Shown here: one piece after another, positions 33,162 to 43,039 of the stretch
How positions within the stretch are numbered: position 1 is the first letter of the stretch
Layout of the letters: the number at the start of each line of letters is the position of its first letter
NCBI GenBank assembly: GCA_005778115.1
Contig: SXKJ01000063.1
Coordinates: 1 to 51,249, forward strand
Direction of reading: 5' to 3'
Source: Planctomyces sp.
GTDB lineage: Bacteria; Planctomycetota; Planctomycetia; Planctomycetales; Planctomycetaceae
DNA length: 51,249 nucleotides
Program-made: the position numbers and the translations under genes
Notes under the pieces: generated by a model
What the model saw: only the letters and a program-made list of their open reading frames with translations
What the model was told of the DNA's origin: nothing
Database searches by the model: none

Positions 33162-34490
33162 CTACTTCGACTTCAGCCCGACCGTGTTCACCGCGATAAC
33201 TCGGTACTGATGCGTCTTGCCGGCTTCGGCTTTGGTGTCGGTGAAGCGCATTTCGATCAGCGGTTGCGTGGGGGTGTCGCTGTAAGAGAGGTTTTGGAAG
33301 ATCGGGCGACCGAAAGGGTTCTTGCCTTGCTCTGGGACGTTGGCGAGGAACTGCCCGTCACGCTCGATGATGAAGCTGGCGAGACCGCTTTCGAGGTCGG
33401 CATCGGCGGACCATGTCAGCACATTGTCTTTGACTCGCAAATTGGTCGGAGCCGGTGGAGGCGTGGTGTCGGTCACGGCTGAGTCTTTGACGTACTGTGT
33501 CCACGCGGTTGCCACAGACTCTGTCGGGAGCCACACAGATTTCTCGAGTGCGCCTGCGAACTTCGCGGATGGTACGGGAGCTACGACATTCGCATCACCG
33601 GCATTGAGTGGCGCAAGCCAGCCGTCTTTGCTCGATATTGGCTTTAATGGATCGCTACTTTTCGAAGGCAGACGCGCGGTCAGGCAGGCATCAAACCACG
33701 GCATCGCCAGATAGCGTTGGTTGCCGCAGTCATGGCTCGACAACGGATCGATCGACACTCCGATGAGTCCACTCTTGCTTCGCACTGCCAGAAAGAAGGC
33801 TTCGTTTCCCGGCCAGACTCCGGCGAAGCGGCCTTCCTTGTCAGTGACGCCTTCTTTGGTGCCGAGGTTGACCATGACGGGCACTTGGCAGGCCGCGTCT
33901 GAAATGGTGTAGTGCGCGGGCTTCCCTTCGGCGGCGGCGATCGGTGGCACTCCCGAGCGCAGCCAGGCGGCGGCCACTCGATCGGGGTGTAGCAGCGTCA
34001 TGCCGCCGGCCCAATGTCCGCCACCGCTGTGCCCCCAAAGAGCCCACGGCACGGTGGCCAATTCCGGATGGTTCGACTTCGTGCCCAGCTCAGCCAGCGA
34101 TTTCTGAAACATCGCGTCCGAGCCGCTGCGAGGATCGCACCACAACTGGCAGTTGGCTTTCTCCGGCTGCTCATACACCGGACTCATCAGAGCGCAGCCG
34201 TGCTTCTTCGCCAATGCCTGCCAATGCAAATCGAACGCCCCGGTCTGACCCGACTTGCAAGAGCCTTCGCCGCAACCATGCTGATGCACGATCAACCCAC
34301 GCAGCGATTTGAATTCCGGCGGAATCCAAACGGTGAAGCTCACCGGATAGACCAACTCGCCCGGTTGCGACGAGCCTTCGTAGCGGACTCGGTAGTAGGG
34401 GGGATCGGCGGCCAGAGGATTCACATAAGGCGACTCTTGAGCAGAGACCAAACCAACCATGAGAACAAAGAGCAGTGCAAGCTGACGCAT
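33162..34490 (-). CDS. Secreted alpha/beta hydrolase with C-terminal fibronectin-like domain
   Basis: The protein has 442 residues from the ATG at 34490. The signal peptide is [15 protein letters not shown]. The hydrolase has an oxyanion-like HQHGCGEG and a nucleophile elbow GHSGGG (Ser155). A candidate His lies in [10 protein letters not shown]. Residues about 350-442 form a beta-sandwich typical of fibronectin type III ([50 protein letters not shown]). Such modular esterases often bind polysaccharide. The substrate is unknown. Confidence 0.8.
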   Translation of the reverse strand: MRQLALLFVLMVGLVSAQESPYVNPLAADPPYYRVRYEGSSQPGELVYPVSFTVWIPPEFKSLRGLIVHQHGCGEGSCKSGQTGAFDLHWQALAKKHGCALMSPVYEQPEKANCQLWCDPRSGSDAMFQKSLAELGTKSNHPELATVPWALWGHSGGGHWAGGMTLLHPDRVAAAWLRSGVPPIAAAEGKPAHYTISDAACQVPVMVNLGTKEGVTDKEGRFAGVWPGNEAFFLAVRSKSGLIGVSIDPLSSHDCGNQRYLAMPWFDACLTARLPSKSSDPLKPISSKDGWLAPLNAGDANVVAPVPSAKFAGALEKSVWLPTESVATAWTQYVKDSAVTDTTPPPAPTNLRVKDNVLTWSADADLESGLASFIIERDGQFLANVPEQGKNPFGRPIFQNLSYSDTPTQPLIEMRFTDTKAEAGKTHQYRVIAVNTVGLKSK

Positions 34491-34654
34491 GAGACTCACC
34501 AAAGTTTGAGGTTCGAGAATTGAGCGGCCGCAATGCCGGAATCACTTTCGTGATTGGCATACGGCGTCATGGCAATTTGGGCGGATGCTTTTGCAACCGG
34601 GGCGATAGCTCGGATTATTCACGGGGTGGGTAAATCCATTGCAAGTGGTTTCGA

Positions 34655-34717
34655 GTTAGCACGACGCGCCAGCGAGTGATTGTGCGAGTAAACCACTCGC
34701 TGGCGCGTCGTGCTAAC
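34655..34717. repeat. Palindromic repeat, family A, copy 2
   Basis: The arms 34655-34680 and 34692-34717 match at 25 of 26 positions (GTTAGCACGACGCGCC then AGCGAGTGAT). They share 20 or more bases with the copy at 23891-23954. It sits downstream of the DUF1501 stop (34772, minus strand), again near a gene 3' end. Confidence 0.9.
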
Positions 34718-34771
34718 TTTGCCCATGAATAATCCTGGCGAGCGCCGCGCGGGCCATTTTCGGAATGTGCA

Positions 34772-36190
34772 TTACGCAAACAGGTCGAGAAGCGGTTCGC
34801 CTGTGGAAAGCGGGCGCGTAAAGCCGTCTTTGCCCAGACGCAGATCGAGTGGGATGCCGAGCGAGTGGAAGATCGTGGCCCCCAAATCCTGTGGACGCAC
34901 TGGGCGGTCCTTGACGTAGGCTCCGTGCTTGTCGGACTCGCCGTATACTCGGCCGCCGCGGATGCCACCGCCGGCAACGATGGTCGAATAGCAGCTTGGC
35001 CAGTGTTGGCGGCCGGGATTGGCGGCACCGTTTTGGTTGATGTTGGGTGTGCGTCCGAATTCGCCAGTGACGACCACCATCGTGTTCTCCAACATGCCAC
35101 GATCGTGCAAGTCGGTGATCAATGCGGAGACACCTTCGTCGAGACACGGCAAGCACCAGCCCATGCCATACGAACCGCTGCCGAAAGCGTTGCCCATGCC
35201 CATCTCGCCGCCGTGCATGTCCCAGCTTGAGGCGGGAGGTCCACCACCACCGTTGGGGGACTGACCGGTCCAGCCATTGACCGTTACAAAGCCGACACCC
35301 GATTCGATCAGCCGCCGAGCCAGCAACAGGTTCTGGCCCAGGGGGTGCATGCCGTAACGATCGCGGACCGATTGGGGTTCGCGATGTAGTTCAAATGGCT
35401 CGCGCCCTTCGGAGCCGCTCGTCAGATCGAACGCTCGACCGTGCAAGTCTTGCCAATCCGTCGTCGAACGATGTGTCGTGATGTCACTGGCTGTCGGGCT
35501 GAGTCCGTCAAGCAGTCGGCGACGCTCGAGCATTCGCTCGGTTGAGACGGTAGCAATCAATTCGTCCGGAGCTTTGAAATTCGGCATCGCCGGATGATTG
35601 GTGGCCGAGCCGACGAACAGCGGGCTGTGCATCGCTCCGAGGTGTCCGCCGTTCCCAATATTCGCCGCACAGAAGACCGGATCGCCGACGCATTTGATGA
35701 GCCAGACATACGGTGCGATGCTCCGCTCGTCCGGCCGAGCTTTCGACAGAATCGATCCGATGTACGGTGCGTCGGCTGGCGCCTGAGCCTGACCGCTCAG
35801 CAGATGGTGCATCGCGTCGAAGTGGTTGCTGATGTTGCCGACATGCGTCATCGACCGAATCAACGCGATGTGGTTCGTCAGCTTCGCCAACCGAGTGTGC
35901 ATCTCGTTGATGCGCATGCCCGGCACGGCCGTCGGGATTGGCTGATACGGCCCGCGAATCGTATCGGGAGCATCCGGCTTCAAATCCCAGGTGTCTAAGT
36001 GGCTCGGACCACCGCAGCACAGGATGAAAATGCAGGACTTCTTCGCCGCCCCTTTTCCCAACCCTTTTTTGGTATCAACTCCGGCGGCAACCATGCCCGG
36101 CAAACCCAAAGGCAAAGCACCGACGCCAGCCGCTTGAAGCAAACTGCGGCGAGAAATCATCGGCTGCATCGTGCTCATTGAGCGACTCAT
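34772..36190 (-). CDS. DUF1501 family protein, Tat-exported
   Basis: The protein has 472 residues from the ATG at 36190; the open upstream extension has no signal features. MISRRSLLQAAGVGALPLGL is a Tat signal (RR 14-15). The DUF1501 pattern follows: IFILCCGGPSHLDTWDLKPD, NHIALIRSMTH, GEFGRTPNINQNGAANPGRQHWP and a C-terminal TGEPLLDLFA. The fold is related to alkaline phosphatase/sulfatase. Usually this gene is paired with a DUF1549/DUF1553 gene; here the PSD1 gene is 3.8 kb away on the other strand, so the pair is split or this copy is an orphan. Confidence 0.93.
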   Translation of the reverse strand: MSRSMSTMQPMISRRSLLQAAGVGALPLGLPGMVAAGVDTKKGLGKGAAKKSCIFILCCGGPSHLDTWDLKPDAPDTIRGPYQPIPTAVPGMRINEMHTRLAKLTNHIALIRSMTHVGNISNHFDAMHHLLSGQAQAPADAPYIGSILSKARPDERSIAPYVWLIKCVGDPVFCAANIGNGGHLGAMHSPLFVGSATNHPAMPNFKAPDELIATVSTERMLERRRLLDGLSPTASDITTHRSTTDWQDLHGRAFDLTSGSEGREPFELHREPQSVRDRYGMHPLGQNLLLARRLIESGVGFVTVNGWTGQSPNGGGGPPASSWDMHGGEMGMGNAFGSGSYGMGWCLPCLDEGVSALITDLHDRGMLENTMVVVTGEFGRTPNINQNGAANPGRQHWPSCYSTIVAGGGIRGGRVYGESDKHGAYVKDRPVRPQDLGATIFHSLGIPLDLRLGKDGFTRPLSTGEPLLDLFA

Positions 36191-36420
36191 TGTCTGTCCC
36201 TCGGCAAGTGACCAAGCGGGCCGCCCACGCCTCACGCGAATCGTCTGGTTACTGTTATCGAACCGGAATGGTATCGAGAACGAGAGTCGAATCAAAACAA
36301 CTTGCGGACGACAACGGTCGCTGTCGCTTTCTGAACGTGGCCCTCACCGCTCCGCATGACGAGCCACATGGCCGAACAGCGTCATAGAAACGTTCGGCTC
36401 GTCACGCAGAACGTTGGCAG

Positions 36421-37863
36421 TTACGAATCCCACTCCGCCAACTGACGGCCGATCGCATCGGTCAATGTTTCTAGTCCGCCCGGAGCCACAAGCGCGACTT
36501 CCGGTTGATAGAGCTGCGCTTTCGAGTACGCCTCGCGTGTCGGCAGGTAACTGCAATTCGTCCCGTTGCCCAACGTGATCGCGATCAGCGGCCGATTCGG
36601 AAACCGTCGCATCAACTCGGACTGCAAGTAGTGATACGGCTCACCCTCAACGGCGATCCAAAACGCATCACCCCATTGCCAGGCCCAGGCCGGACATGGA
36701 TACGTCTCGCCCTGTGGCAACGGACGAATGCGATCCAGCAACCGCCGCTGCCGTTCGACCTTTGCCCGCAACGTCGCAACTTCATCGAGCCGTCCAGCCG
36801 CGCGGGCCGCTTGTTCCGCGGCGATCAATTCGCGATGCAACGGTTCGGCTTCGGCGAGTTTCGGGAGCGAAGCCAGATACGGCAGTGACACGGTCAGCGC
36901 GGTATGTTTCGAGAGCGACGTACTCGCGCAGCGCGAGGCATCCCAAGGTTGATGCCGCCAATTGCCGAGTGTCGCTCCGGAATACACCGGCCCGACGTAA
37001 ACCTGATCGGTCTCGGCAGGATTCATTCCCACCAGAACACTCAGCGCCGCGAAACCGACTTGCCGGCCGTTGCGATCCGCGACCGATGTGTCGCCGACGT
37101 AACCGTCACGCGGTCCAATGTCCCCGCACGGCGCGAGTAAGAAGAGACATAGCGCATTCGTTTCCCGTTCGACGACTTCGCGCAACGCGCCGACGTAATC
37201 GGGACTGATGAGCGTGTTCTCCCACGCCAGCGTCGTCGTGTGACACGGATAATTCACAATCGTCGCAAGGACATCGTTGTCGGCGACTACACGCACGACA
37301 TTCAGCGGCAGTGGAACCGCCTCATCCGGATTGAAGCCGCAGACATAATGCCCGCGTTCCTCATCGAGGTAATCGCGCTGGCATCCCATCTCGCAGGTCG
37401 TCGAACCATACGTCAGCGTTGCCGGCCGCGAGTTGGTTTGCGCCATTCGGAACGCTTCGGAGATCTTTCCCGGAAAGCTGTCGAGATACGGGCCGATCAG
37501 ATCGCCGCCGGGAAAATCGGTGCGATCGCGAGACAAGTATCCCGCCGAGTGCGTGTGCGAAAAGGTGACGAGCAATTCGGAACGGCTTAGTCCGGTGAGC
37601 CGACAAGTATCGCCAAGCAATGCTTCCATCTCCTGCGCACGCAACAAGCAATGGTCGAGCGATACGAGCACCGTTTGCGGTCCACCATCCAACGACCGCA
37701 TCACAACGACGGTCGTTCGCAGCGGCCGATGAATGCCGGTCGAACGATCATGCGCCGCCGCACCCCACATTCTGTGATACATGCCGACGGGCGGTGTGAT
37801 GTCAGTCCAAGCGATGCCAAACGCACACTGTGACGAGGGGGAGTGGACGATTGTCGTGCTCAT
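36421..37863 (-). CDS. Neutral/alkaline ceramidase-like protein
   Basis: The protein has 480 residues; AGGAG is five bases before the ATG at 37863. The N-terminal ceramidase-fold pattern includes FGIAWTDITPPVG, VLVSLDHCLLR, LVTFSHTHSAGY and IVNYPCHTTTL, with His residues likely to bind zinc. The C-terminal part has WQWGDAFWIAVEGEPYHYLQ and LGNGTNCSYLPTREAY. No signal peptide is evident, so it is cytoplasmic or exported by another route. It starts eight bases after the nadE stop, probably co-transcribed. The true substrate could be another N-acyl lipid. Confidence 0.75.
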   Translation of the reverse strand: MSTTIVHSPSSQCAFGIAWTDITPPVGMYHRMWGAAAHDRSTGIHRPLRTTVVVMRSLDGGPQTVLVSLDHCLLRAQEMEALLGDTCRLTGLSRSELLVTFSHTHSAGYLSRDRTDFPGGDLIGPYLDSFPGKISEAFRMAQTNSRPATLTYGSTTCEMGCQRDYLDEERGHYVCGFNPDEAVPLPLNVVRVVADNDVLATIVNYPCHTTTLAWENTLISPDYVGALREVVERETNALCLFLLAPCGDIGPRDGYVGDTSVADRNGRQVGFAALSVLVGMNPAETDQVYVGPVYSGATLGNWRHQPWDASRCASTSLSKHTALTVSLPYLASLPKLAEAEPLHRELIAAEQAARAAGRLDEVATLRAKVERQRRLLDRIRPLPQGETYPCPAWAWQWGDAFWIAVEGEPYHYLQSELMRRFPNRPLIAITLGNGTNCSYLPTREAYSKAQLYQPEVALVAPGGLETLTDAIGRQLAEWDS

Positions 37864-37871
37864 AGAATCTC

Positions 37872-39548
37872 CTATCCAAAGTCGAATTTCGCCGCCATCG
37901 GCATGCGTCGGCCGCTTCCGAAGGCTCGCGAAGTTAGCTTAATGCCCGGCGGCATCTGCCGGCGTTTGAATTCGTTGCGATCCAGTTTCGTCGCGACCCA
38001 GCGTACCGTTTCCGCTGGAAATTGACGGCTGAGCGTCGCGACCGATTCCTCCCGTTCGACCAAACCTTCCAGGATCGCGTCGAGCACCGGGTACGGTGGC
38101 AAGGTGTCTTGATCGAATTGATTCGGTGCGAGTTCCGCGCTGGGGGCTTTCGTGATCGAACTGAGCGGGATGACTTCGCGACCTTCGCGGACGTCGTTGA
38201 TGTATCGTGACACGGCGTAGACGTCTCGCTTGAAAAGATCACATAACACTGCGAAGCCGCCCGCCATGTCGCCGTACAACGTGCAGTAGCCGACCGCCAA
38301 CTCGCTCTTATTGCCCGTCGCTAGCGCGAGCCACCCGTGGCGATTACTACGGATCATTACGAGCGCTCCGCGAATGCGTGCCTGCAAGTTCTGATCGGCG
38401 AGCCCTCCTGGTTGGCTGGCGAGATCCGCTCCCACAAGGTGCGTTGCTTCGTAGGCGCGGTGCATCTCGTCGATCGGGATGATCGCGTGATCGATGCCGA
38501 GATTCTCGGCGAGCAACTTCGCGTCGCCGATGCTGTGCTCGCTGCTGTACCGGCTGGGCATGAGCAATCCGTGGACGTGCTCTTTGCCGGCGGCCTGTGC
38601 CGCGATGTACGCCGAGAGCGCGGAGTCGATGCCGCCGCTGAGTCCCAACACACAGTCGGTGAAGCCGCTCTTCCGCATGTAGTCGCGCAGGCCGAGGATG
38701 AGCGCATCGAGCAGATCGGCCTCGCGCGGGCGGTGGAGAAGAGGGGGAGAAGGGGTGAGGGGGAGAGGGGGAGAGGAAGGCAGGTCAACAATTCGTAGGT
38801 CGGTGTCGAAGGGTTTGAATTGCTCGATGACATTGCCGGCGGAGTCGAGAACTAGGCTGTTGCCGTCGAAGACGAGGTCGTCGTTGCCACCGACTTGATT
38901 CACGAACACGAACGGCTTGCGGTGCCGCGAGACATGCCGTCGTAAGATGTTCAATCGGCGATGCGGCTTGTCCCTTTCAAACGGGCTGCCGGAGAGATTG
39001 ATCAGCACGTCGGCTCCGAACGAAACCAGCTCGGCGACTGGATCGGCCTGTTGCAATGGCCGCTCGTGATAAAACGTGTTCGGCTCGCCGAACCAAGCGT
39101 CCTCGCAGATGTGGACGCCGAGCTTGATCCCGCGCAGTTCCATCGGCCGGACACGCTCGGTCGGCCGGAAGTAACGCTGCTCATCGAACACGTCGTAATT
39201 TGGCAGCAGCGTCTTGTGAACCGTGTCGAGCACCTCGCCATCGAGCAGCAAGCTGGCCGCGTTGGCGATGCGCCCTTCGGTCACGCCCCACTTTGTCGGA
39301 TGCCCAACCAACACCGCCAATCCGCGCGGCAACTCTTTCGCCAAGGCACTCACTGCTCGGTCACACGCATGAGCGAACCCTTCCCGCAGCAACAAATCCT
39401 TTGGCGGATATCCGCTGATAAGCAACTCGGACGTGATCAGCAATTCGGCACCGGCCACCACCGCTTGCTCGGTGGCTGATCGGACGAGCGCGACGTTGCC
39501 GCGCAGGTCGCCGACAGTGGGATTAAGTTGTGCTAACGCGATCTTCAC
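37872..39548 (-). CDS. nadE: Glutamine-dependent NAD+ synthetase
   Basis: The protein has 558 residues from the GTG at 39548, preceded by GAGGGA; the GTG at 39578 is an alternative. The nitrilase-type glutaminase domain has its triad E41 ([11 protein letters not shown]), K112 ([10 protein letters not shown]) and C148 (GVHICEDAW). The synthetase domain has the ATP loop [14 protein letters not shown] and later [20 protein letters not shown]. It catalyses the last step of NAD synthesis, amidating deamido-NAD with glutamine nitrogen. The linker between the domains is encoded by a purine-rich repeat (38732-38780), giving [14 protein letters not shown]. Confidence 0.95.
   Translation of the reverse strand: MKIALAQLNPTVGDLRGNVALVRSATEQAVVAGAELLITSELLISGYPPKDLLLREGFAHACDRAVSALAKELPRGLAVLVGHPTKWGVTEGRIANAASLLLDGEVLDTVHKTLLPNYDVFDEQRYFRPTERVRPMELRGIKLGVHICEDAWFGEPNTFYHERPLQQADPVAELVSFGADVLINLSGSPFERDKPHRRLNILRRHVSRHRKPFVFVNQVGGNDDLVFDGNSLVLDSAGNVIEQFKPFDTDLRIVDLPSSPPLPLTPSPPLLHRPREADLLDALILGLRDYMRKSGFTDCVLGLSGGIDSALSAYIAAQAAGKEHVHGLLMPSRYSSEHSIGDAKLLAENLGIDHAIIPIDEMHRAYEATHLVGADLASQPGGLADQNLQARIRGALVMIRSNRHGWLALATGNKSELAVGYCTLYGDMAGGFAVLCDLFKRDVYAVSRYINDVREGREVIPLSSITKAPSAELAPNQFDQDTLPPYPVLDAILEGLVEREESVATLSRQFPAETVRWVATKLDRNEFKRRQMPPGIKLTSRAFGSGRRMPMAAKFDFG
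38732..38780. repeat. Polypurine low-complexity repeat in the NadE linker
   Basis: The plus strand is almost only A and G (GGGGGAGAAGGGG, GAGGGGGAGAGGGGGAGAGG). It encodes a Pro/Ser/Leu linker on the coding strand, exactly between the glutaminase and synthetase domains. The reading frame is kept. Confidence 0.75.
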
Positions 39549-39667
39549 GAGGGATCCCTCAAGGGTTGCTGTGGGCACCGTCAGACTATCAGAATCCTCA
39601 CGCGGCTGCGAAATGGTCAGCTTGAGAATAGACGTCGCCGCGTTCGCCGACTTTGGAGGTTCCCCCC

Positions 39668-39928
39668 ATGACCGACGAATTCGAGTCGCGCGAACCCAGC
39701 GAACGCTCCGTCAATCACCACGGTCGCGGCTTGACGATCCTCTTCACACTCCTGGTGTGTTACGTGCTCAGCCCAATGCCAATGGTTTGGGGACTTGAAA
39801 AGCTCGGTGTGCTGGACCGCGCCGACGCGGTCCTTGAGATTTTCTATGCCCCTCTCACCTATCTCGTGGAACGCTTTGAGCCTGTCAACAAGTTCTATGA
39901 CTGGCAATTCAGTTTCATTGGCCGTTGA
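39668..39928 (+). CDS. Small single-pass membrane protein
   Basis: The protein has 86 residues from the ATG at 39668, with GGAGG about eight bases upstream. The charged N-terminus is followed by one hydrophobic segment ([21 protein letters not shown]). An amphipathic C-terminal part follows ([21 protein letters not shown]). I do not recognise the family. It lies 22 bases before the PSD1 gene in the same orientation. Confidence 0.6.
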   Translation: MTDEFESREPSERSVNHHGRGLTILFTLLVCYVLSPMPMVWGLEKLGVLDRADAVLEIFYAPLTYLVERFEPVNKFYDWQFSFIGR

Positions 39929-39950
39929 TCAATCCTTCCCTCACTGACTG

Positions 39951-42900
39951 ATGGAGTCCCCGGTGAATTCTCGTTTTGGCTGGCTCTTGTTGACGGGTGG
40001 TTTACTCGTCATCGCGTCCAATTTCGCGGTCTCCGCTGCCGAGCCGGAGGAGATGTTTGATCGCGAGATCGCGCCGCTCCTGATCCGTCGTTGTTTGGAT
40101 TGCCACAACGCGACCGAACGCAAAGGCAACCTCGATCTTTCGCGAACGGAGTCGGCCACGAAGGGAGGCGAGTCGGGAGCGGTGCTCGTTCCCAGCAAAG
40201 CGGCCGACAGTTTGTTGTGGCAGCGCGTGCGTGATGGTGAGATGCCTCCCAAGAAGCCGCTGCCAAACGAGGAAGTCGAATTGCTACGGCGGTGGATCGA
40301 CGGCGGAGCCAAGTGGGGCACGTCGCCGATTGATCCGTTCGCGGTCACGACGACTGCGCGGGCTGGTCTCGACTGGTGGTCGTTGCAGCCGGTGCGGCGG
40401 CCGTTGGTGCCAGAACTGAAGTCTGAAATCTCAAAATCCAAATCTCAGATCTCAGATTTCAAATCCGAAGCCAGGAATCCGATCGACCACTTCATCTGGA
40501 AGAAGCTCGCCGAGGAAGGACTCTTGCCGTCGTCACCTGCTGAGAGCCGAGCACTCATTCGACGGCTGTCGTTTGATCTGCTCGGCCTGCCGCCGACACC
40601 AGCGGAGATCGAGACGTTTGAGAAAAACGATTCGCCGCAAGCCTACGAAAACCTTGTGGACCGGTTGCTCGATTCGCCGCACTTCGGCGAGCGTTGGGCG
40701 CGGCACTGGTTGGACATCATTCGTTTCGGCGAGAGCCAGGGATTTGAACGGGATAAGCTGCGGACGAACTCGTGGCGATTCCGAAATTGGGTCATCAGCG
40801 CCTTCAATCGTGACCTGCCCTATGACGAATTCGTGCGGCTGCAACTGGCCGGCGACGTACTGCGGCCGGACGATCCCGAAGCGGTCATCGCTACCGGTTT
40901 TCTAGTGGCCGGGGCGTATGACGAAGTCGGTCAATCACAGCAAAGCGCGGCGATGCGCGCGGTTGTGCGGCAGGATGAGATGGAAGACTACGTCAGCACG
41001 ATCGGCGAGACGTTTCTGGGGCTGACCGTGCATTGTGCTCGCTGCCACGACCACAAGTTTGATCCGATTCCGGCTCGTGACTATTACCGTTTATCTGCCG
41101 TACTGGCGGGCGTCCGTCACGGCGAGCGAGACGTTCCCTCCGGAGACGACGCCTGGCGAGCCTCACAGCAGAAGATCGTGGCGGACTTGAACCGCGAGCT
41201 GAACTCAGTGACTAAGCGGTTGACCGAGATCGAATCAGAGACTCAGCAAACAATCCTCGCGGAACGGCGGACACGCTTTGACAAAAAAGTTCCACCACCG
41301 TCACCGGTTGCACGCTGGGAGTTCAATGACGATCTGAAAGACTCGCATGGCGAACTGCACGTCACGGCCAACGGCGCAAAGCTCAAGGATGGTGTGTTGC
41401 TGGTCAATGGCCGGTTGGCGTTCGCTGCGACCGCGCCGCTGAAGAAGCCAATTAAAGAGAAGACGCTGGAAGTCTGGCTGCGGCTCGATCACCTGAATCA
41501 AACCGGTGGCGGAGCAATCACGATTCAAACACTCGACGGCGGGACGTTTGATTCGATCGTCTTCGCCGAACGGGAACCAAAACGCTGGATGTCCGGCAGC
41601 AACGGTTTTGTTCGCACGCAGAGTTTTCAAGCTCCCGAAGAGACGGAGGCTGACAAGCAGATCGTCCACATCGCGATCGTGTACGACGCGGATGGCACGA
41701 TCACCGGCTACCGCAACGGTCAGTTGTTCGGCCAGCCGTACAAGAGCAGCGTCCCGATCACCTTTGAGGCGGAGAAGTCGCAGGTGTTGTTCGGCCTTCG
41801 GCACAGCCCGGTCGGCGGAGGCAAGATGCTCGCCGCCGCGATCGACCGTGCCGCGTTGTACGACCGCGCATTGGCGAGCGCTGAGGTCGCGGCCTCGGCC
41901 GGTGTCTTCACCGATGCGATCTCTGAGCCAGAGTTGCTGGCTCGCTTGCCGGAACCGTTGAAGCTCGAACGCACTCAACGGAAGTTCGAGGCCGAGCATC
42001 TCCGCAAGCAACTCGCGCGAGCCAATGAGAATCATGTCTATGCCGTAATGCCGAAGAACCCCGAGGCCACGCACCTTTTATTGCGCGGCAATCCGGCGAC
42101 CCCGGCGGAAGAAGTGTTTGGGGGTGGGATCACAGCCATCAGCCGACAGCCATCAGCCGACAGCCAGAATGAAACGCCGTTCGAGTTCAAATTGCCGAAG
42201 GAGGCGTCCGACGCCGACCGTCGCAAGACTCTGGCGAGTTGGATCACCGATCGTCGCAATCCGCTGTTGGCTCGCGTGATCGTCAATCGGTTGTGGCATT
42301 ACCACTTTGGAGTCGGCATCGTCGATTCCCCCAGCGACTTCGGCTTCAGCGGCGGGCGGCCGAGTCACCCGGAGTTGCTGGATTGGCTCGCCGCCGAGTT
42401 GATGGATCACGGTTGGAGTCTGAAGCACATTCATCGACTGATCGTGAACTCGGCGACGTATCGCCAATCGTCGCGCCCGCGAGTCGATGCAGCCAACAAA
42501 GACGCCGGCAATCGGCTGCTCTGGCGCAAGAGTCCGCAACGACTTGATGCCGAGACTCTGCGCGATGCGGTGCTCAGCGTCGCGGGAGAATTGAATCCGA
42601 CCGTCGGCGGTCCCGGCTATCACGACTTCACGACGTTCACGTTCAACTCGCAGTTCTATGACATCGTCGATCCAGCGGGAGCCAGCTTTCATCGCCGCAG
42701 TCTGTATCGGACGTGGGTCCGTTCGGGACGAAATCCATTTCTGGAAGTACTCGACTGCCCTGACCCCTCAACGAAAGCTCCGCGCCGCGCGGTGACGACC
42801 ACTCCGCTGCAAGCGCTGTCGCTGCTCAACAACTCATTCATGCTGCGGATGTCCGAGCAATTGTCGGGCAAGGCCACCGATCACGACGTCGCTCATCTCG

Positions 42901-43031
42901 TCGAGCAGATTCTCGGAAGAAAGGCATCCGCTGCTGAGGCCGCCAAACTGCGTCGCTTTGCCGAGCAGCACAGCCGACCGATGCTGGCGCGAGTGCTCTT
43001 CAACAGCAACGAGTTTCTGTATGTGGAGTGA
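39951..43031 (+). CDS. PSD1-type protein: cytochrome-like, DUF1549, LamG, DUF1553
   Basis: The protein has 1,026 residues from the ATG at 39951 (GTG 39963 is possible). The signal peptide is WLLLTGGLLVIASNFAVSA. The planctomycete cytochrome motif C48-x-x-C51-H52 (CLDCHNATERKG) follows, then DUF1549 with NPIDHFIWKKLAEEGLLPS and RWARHWLDIIRF, a second C-x-x-C-H near residue 361 (HCARCHDHKFDPIP), a LamG/concanavalin-like part (about 440-630) and DUF1553 (RRNPLLARVIVNRLWHYHFG, HPELLDWLAAELMDHGWSL). The role is unknown; a redox-linked surface polysaccharide function has been proposed for such sets. Two low-complexity repeats lie in its linkers. Confidence 0.93.
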   Translation: MESPVNSRFGWLLLTGGLLVIASNFAVSAAEPEEMFDREIAPLLIRRCLDCHNATERKGNLDLSRTESATKGGESGAVLVPSKAADSLLWQRVRDGEMPPKKPLPNEEVELLRRWIDGGAKWGTSPIDPFAVTTTARAGLDWWSLQPVRRPLVPELKSEISKSKSQISDFKSEARNPIDHFIWKKLAEEGLLPSSPAESRALIRRLSFDLLGLPPTPAEIETFEKNDSPQAYENLVDRLLDSPHFGERWARHWLDIIRFGESQGFERDKLRTNSWRFRNWVISAFNRDLPYDEFVRLQLAGDVLRPDDPEAVIATGFLVAGAYDEVGQSQQSAAMRAVVRQDEMEDYVSTIGETFLGLTVHCARCHDHKFDPIPARDYYRLSAVLAGVRHGERDVPSGDDAWRASQQKIVADLNRELNSVTKRLTEIESETQQTILAERRTRFDKKVPPPSPVARWEFNDDLKDSHGELHVTANGAKLKDGVLLVNGRLAFAATAPLKKPIKEKTLEVWLRLDHLNQTGGGAITIQTLDGGTFDSIVFAEREPKRWMSGSNGFVRTQSFQAPEETEADKQIVHIAIVYDADGTITGYRNGQLFGQPYKSSVPITFEAEKSQVLFGLRHSPVGGGKMLAAAIDRAALYDRALASAEVAASAGVFTDAISEPELLARLPEPLKLERTQRKFEAEHLRKQLARANENHVYAVMPKNPEATHLLLRGNPATPAEEVFGGGITAISRQPSADSQNETPFEFKLPKEASDADRRKTLASWITDRRNPLLARVIVNRLWHYHFGVGIVDSPSDFGFSGGRPSHPELLDWLAAELMDHGWSLKHIHRLIVNSATYRQSSRPRVDAANKDAGNRLLWRKSPQRLDAETLRDAVLSVAGELNPTVGGPGYHDFTTFTFNSQFYDIVDPAGASFHRRSLYRTWVRSGRNPFLEVLDCPDPSTKAPRRAVTTTPLQALSLLNNSFMLRMSEQLSGKATDHDVAHLVEQILGRKASAAEAAKLRRFAEQHSRPMLARVLFNSNEFLYVE
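40421..40466. repeat. AT-rich low-complexity repeat in a PSD1 linker
   Basis: It is composed of TCTGAAATC, CAAAATCCAAATCTCAG and ATCTCAGATTTC units with partial dyad symmetry. Its AT content is far above its surroundings. It encodes KSEISKSKSQISDFKSEA between the cytochrome-like part and DUF1549. Confidence 0.6.
42133..42166. repeat. Tandem 14-bp repeat in a PSD1 linker
   Basis: CAGCCATCAGCCGA occurs twice in direct tandem (42133-42146, 42147-42160), followed by a partial third unit CAGCCA. The repeat is read as AISRQPSADSQ in the linker before DUF1553. Confidence 0.75.
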
Positions 43032-43039
43032 AGGGTCGT

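Noticed and set aside
41301-42074. A 257-codon minus-strand frame opposite PSD1
   Set aside because: The plus-strand PSD1 gene has clear domains across this region, so the minus frame is a shadow.
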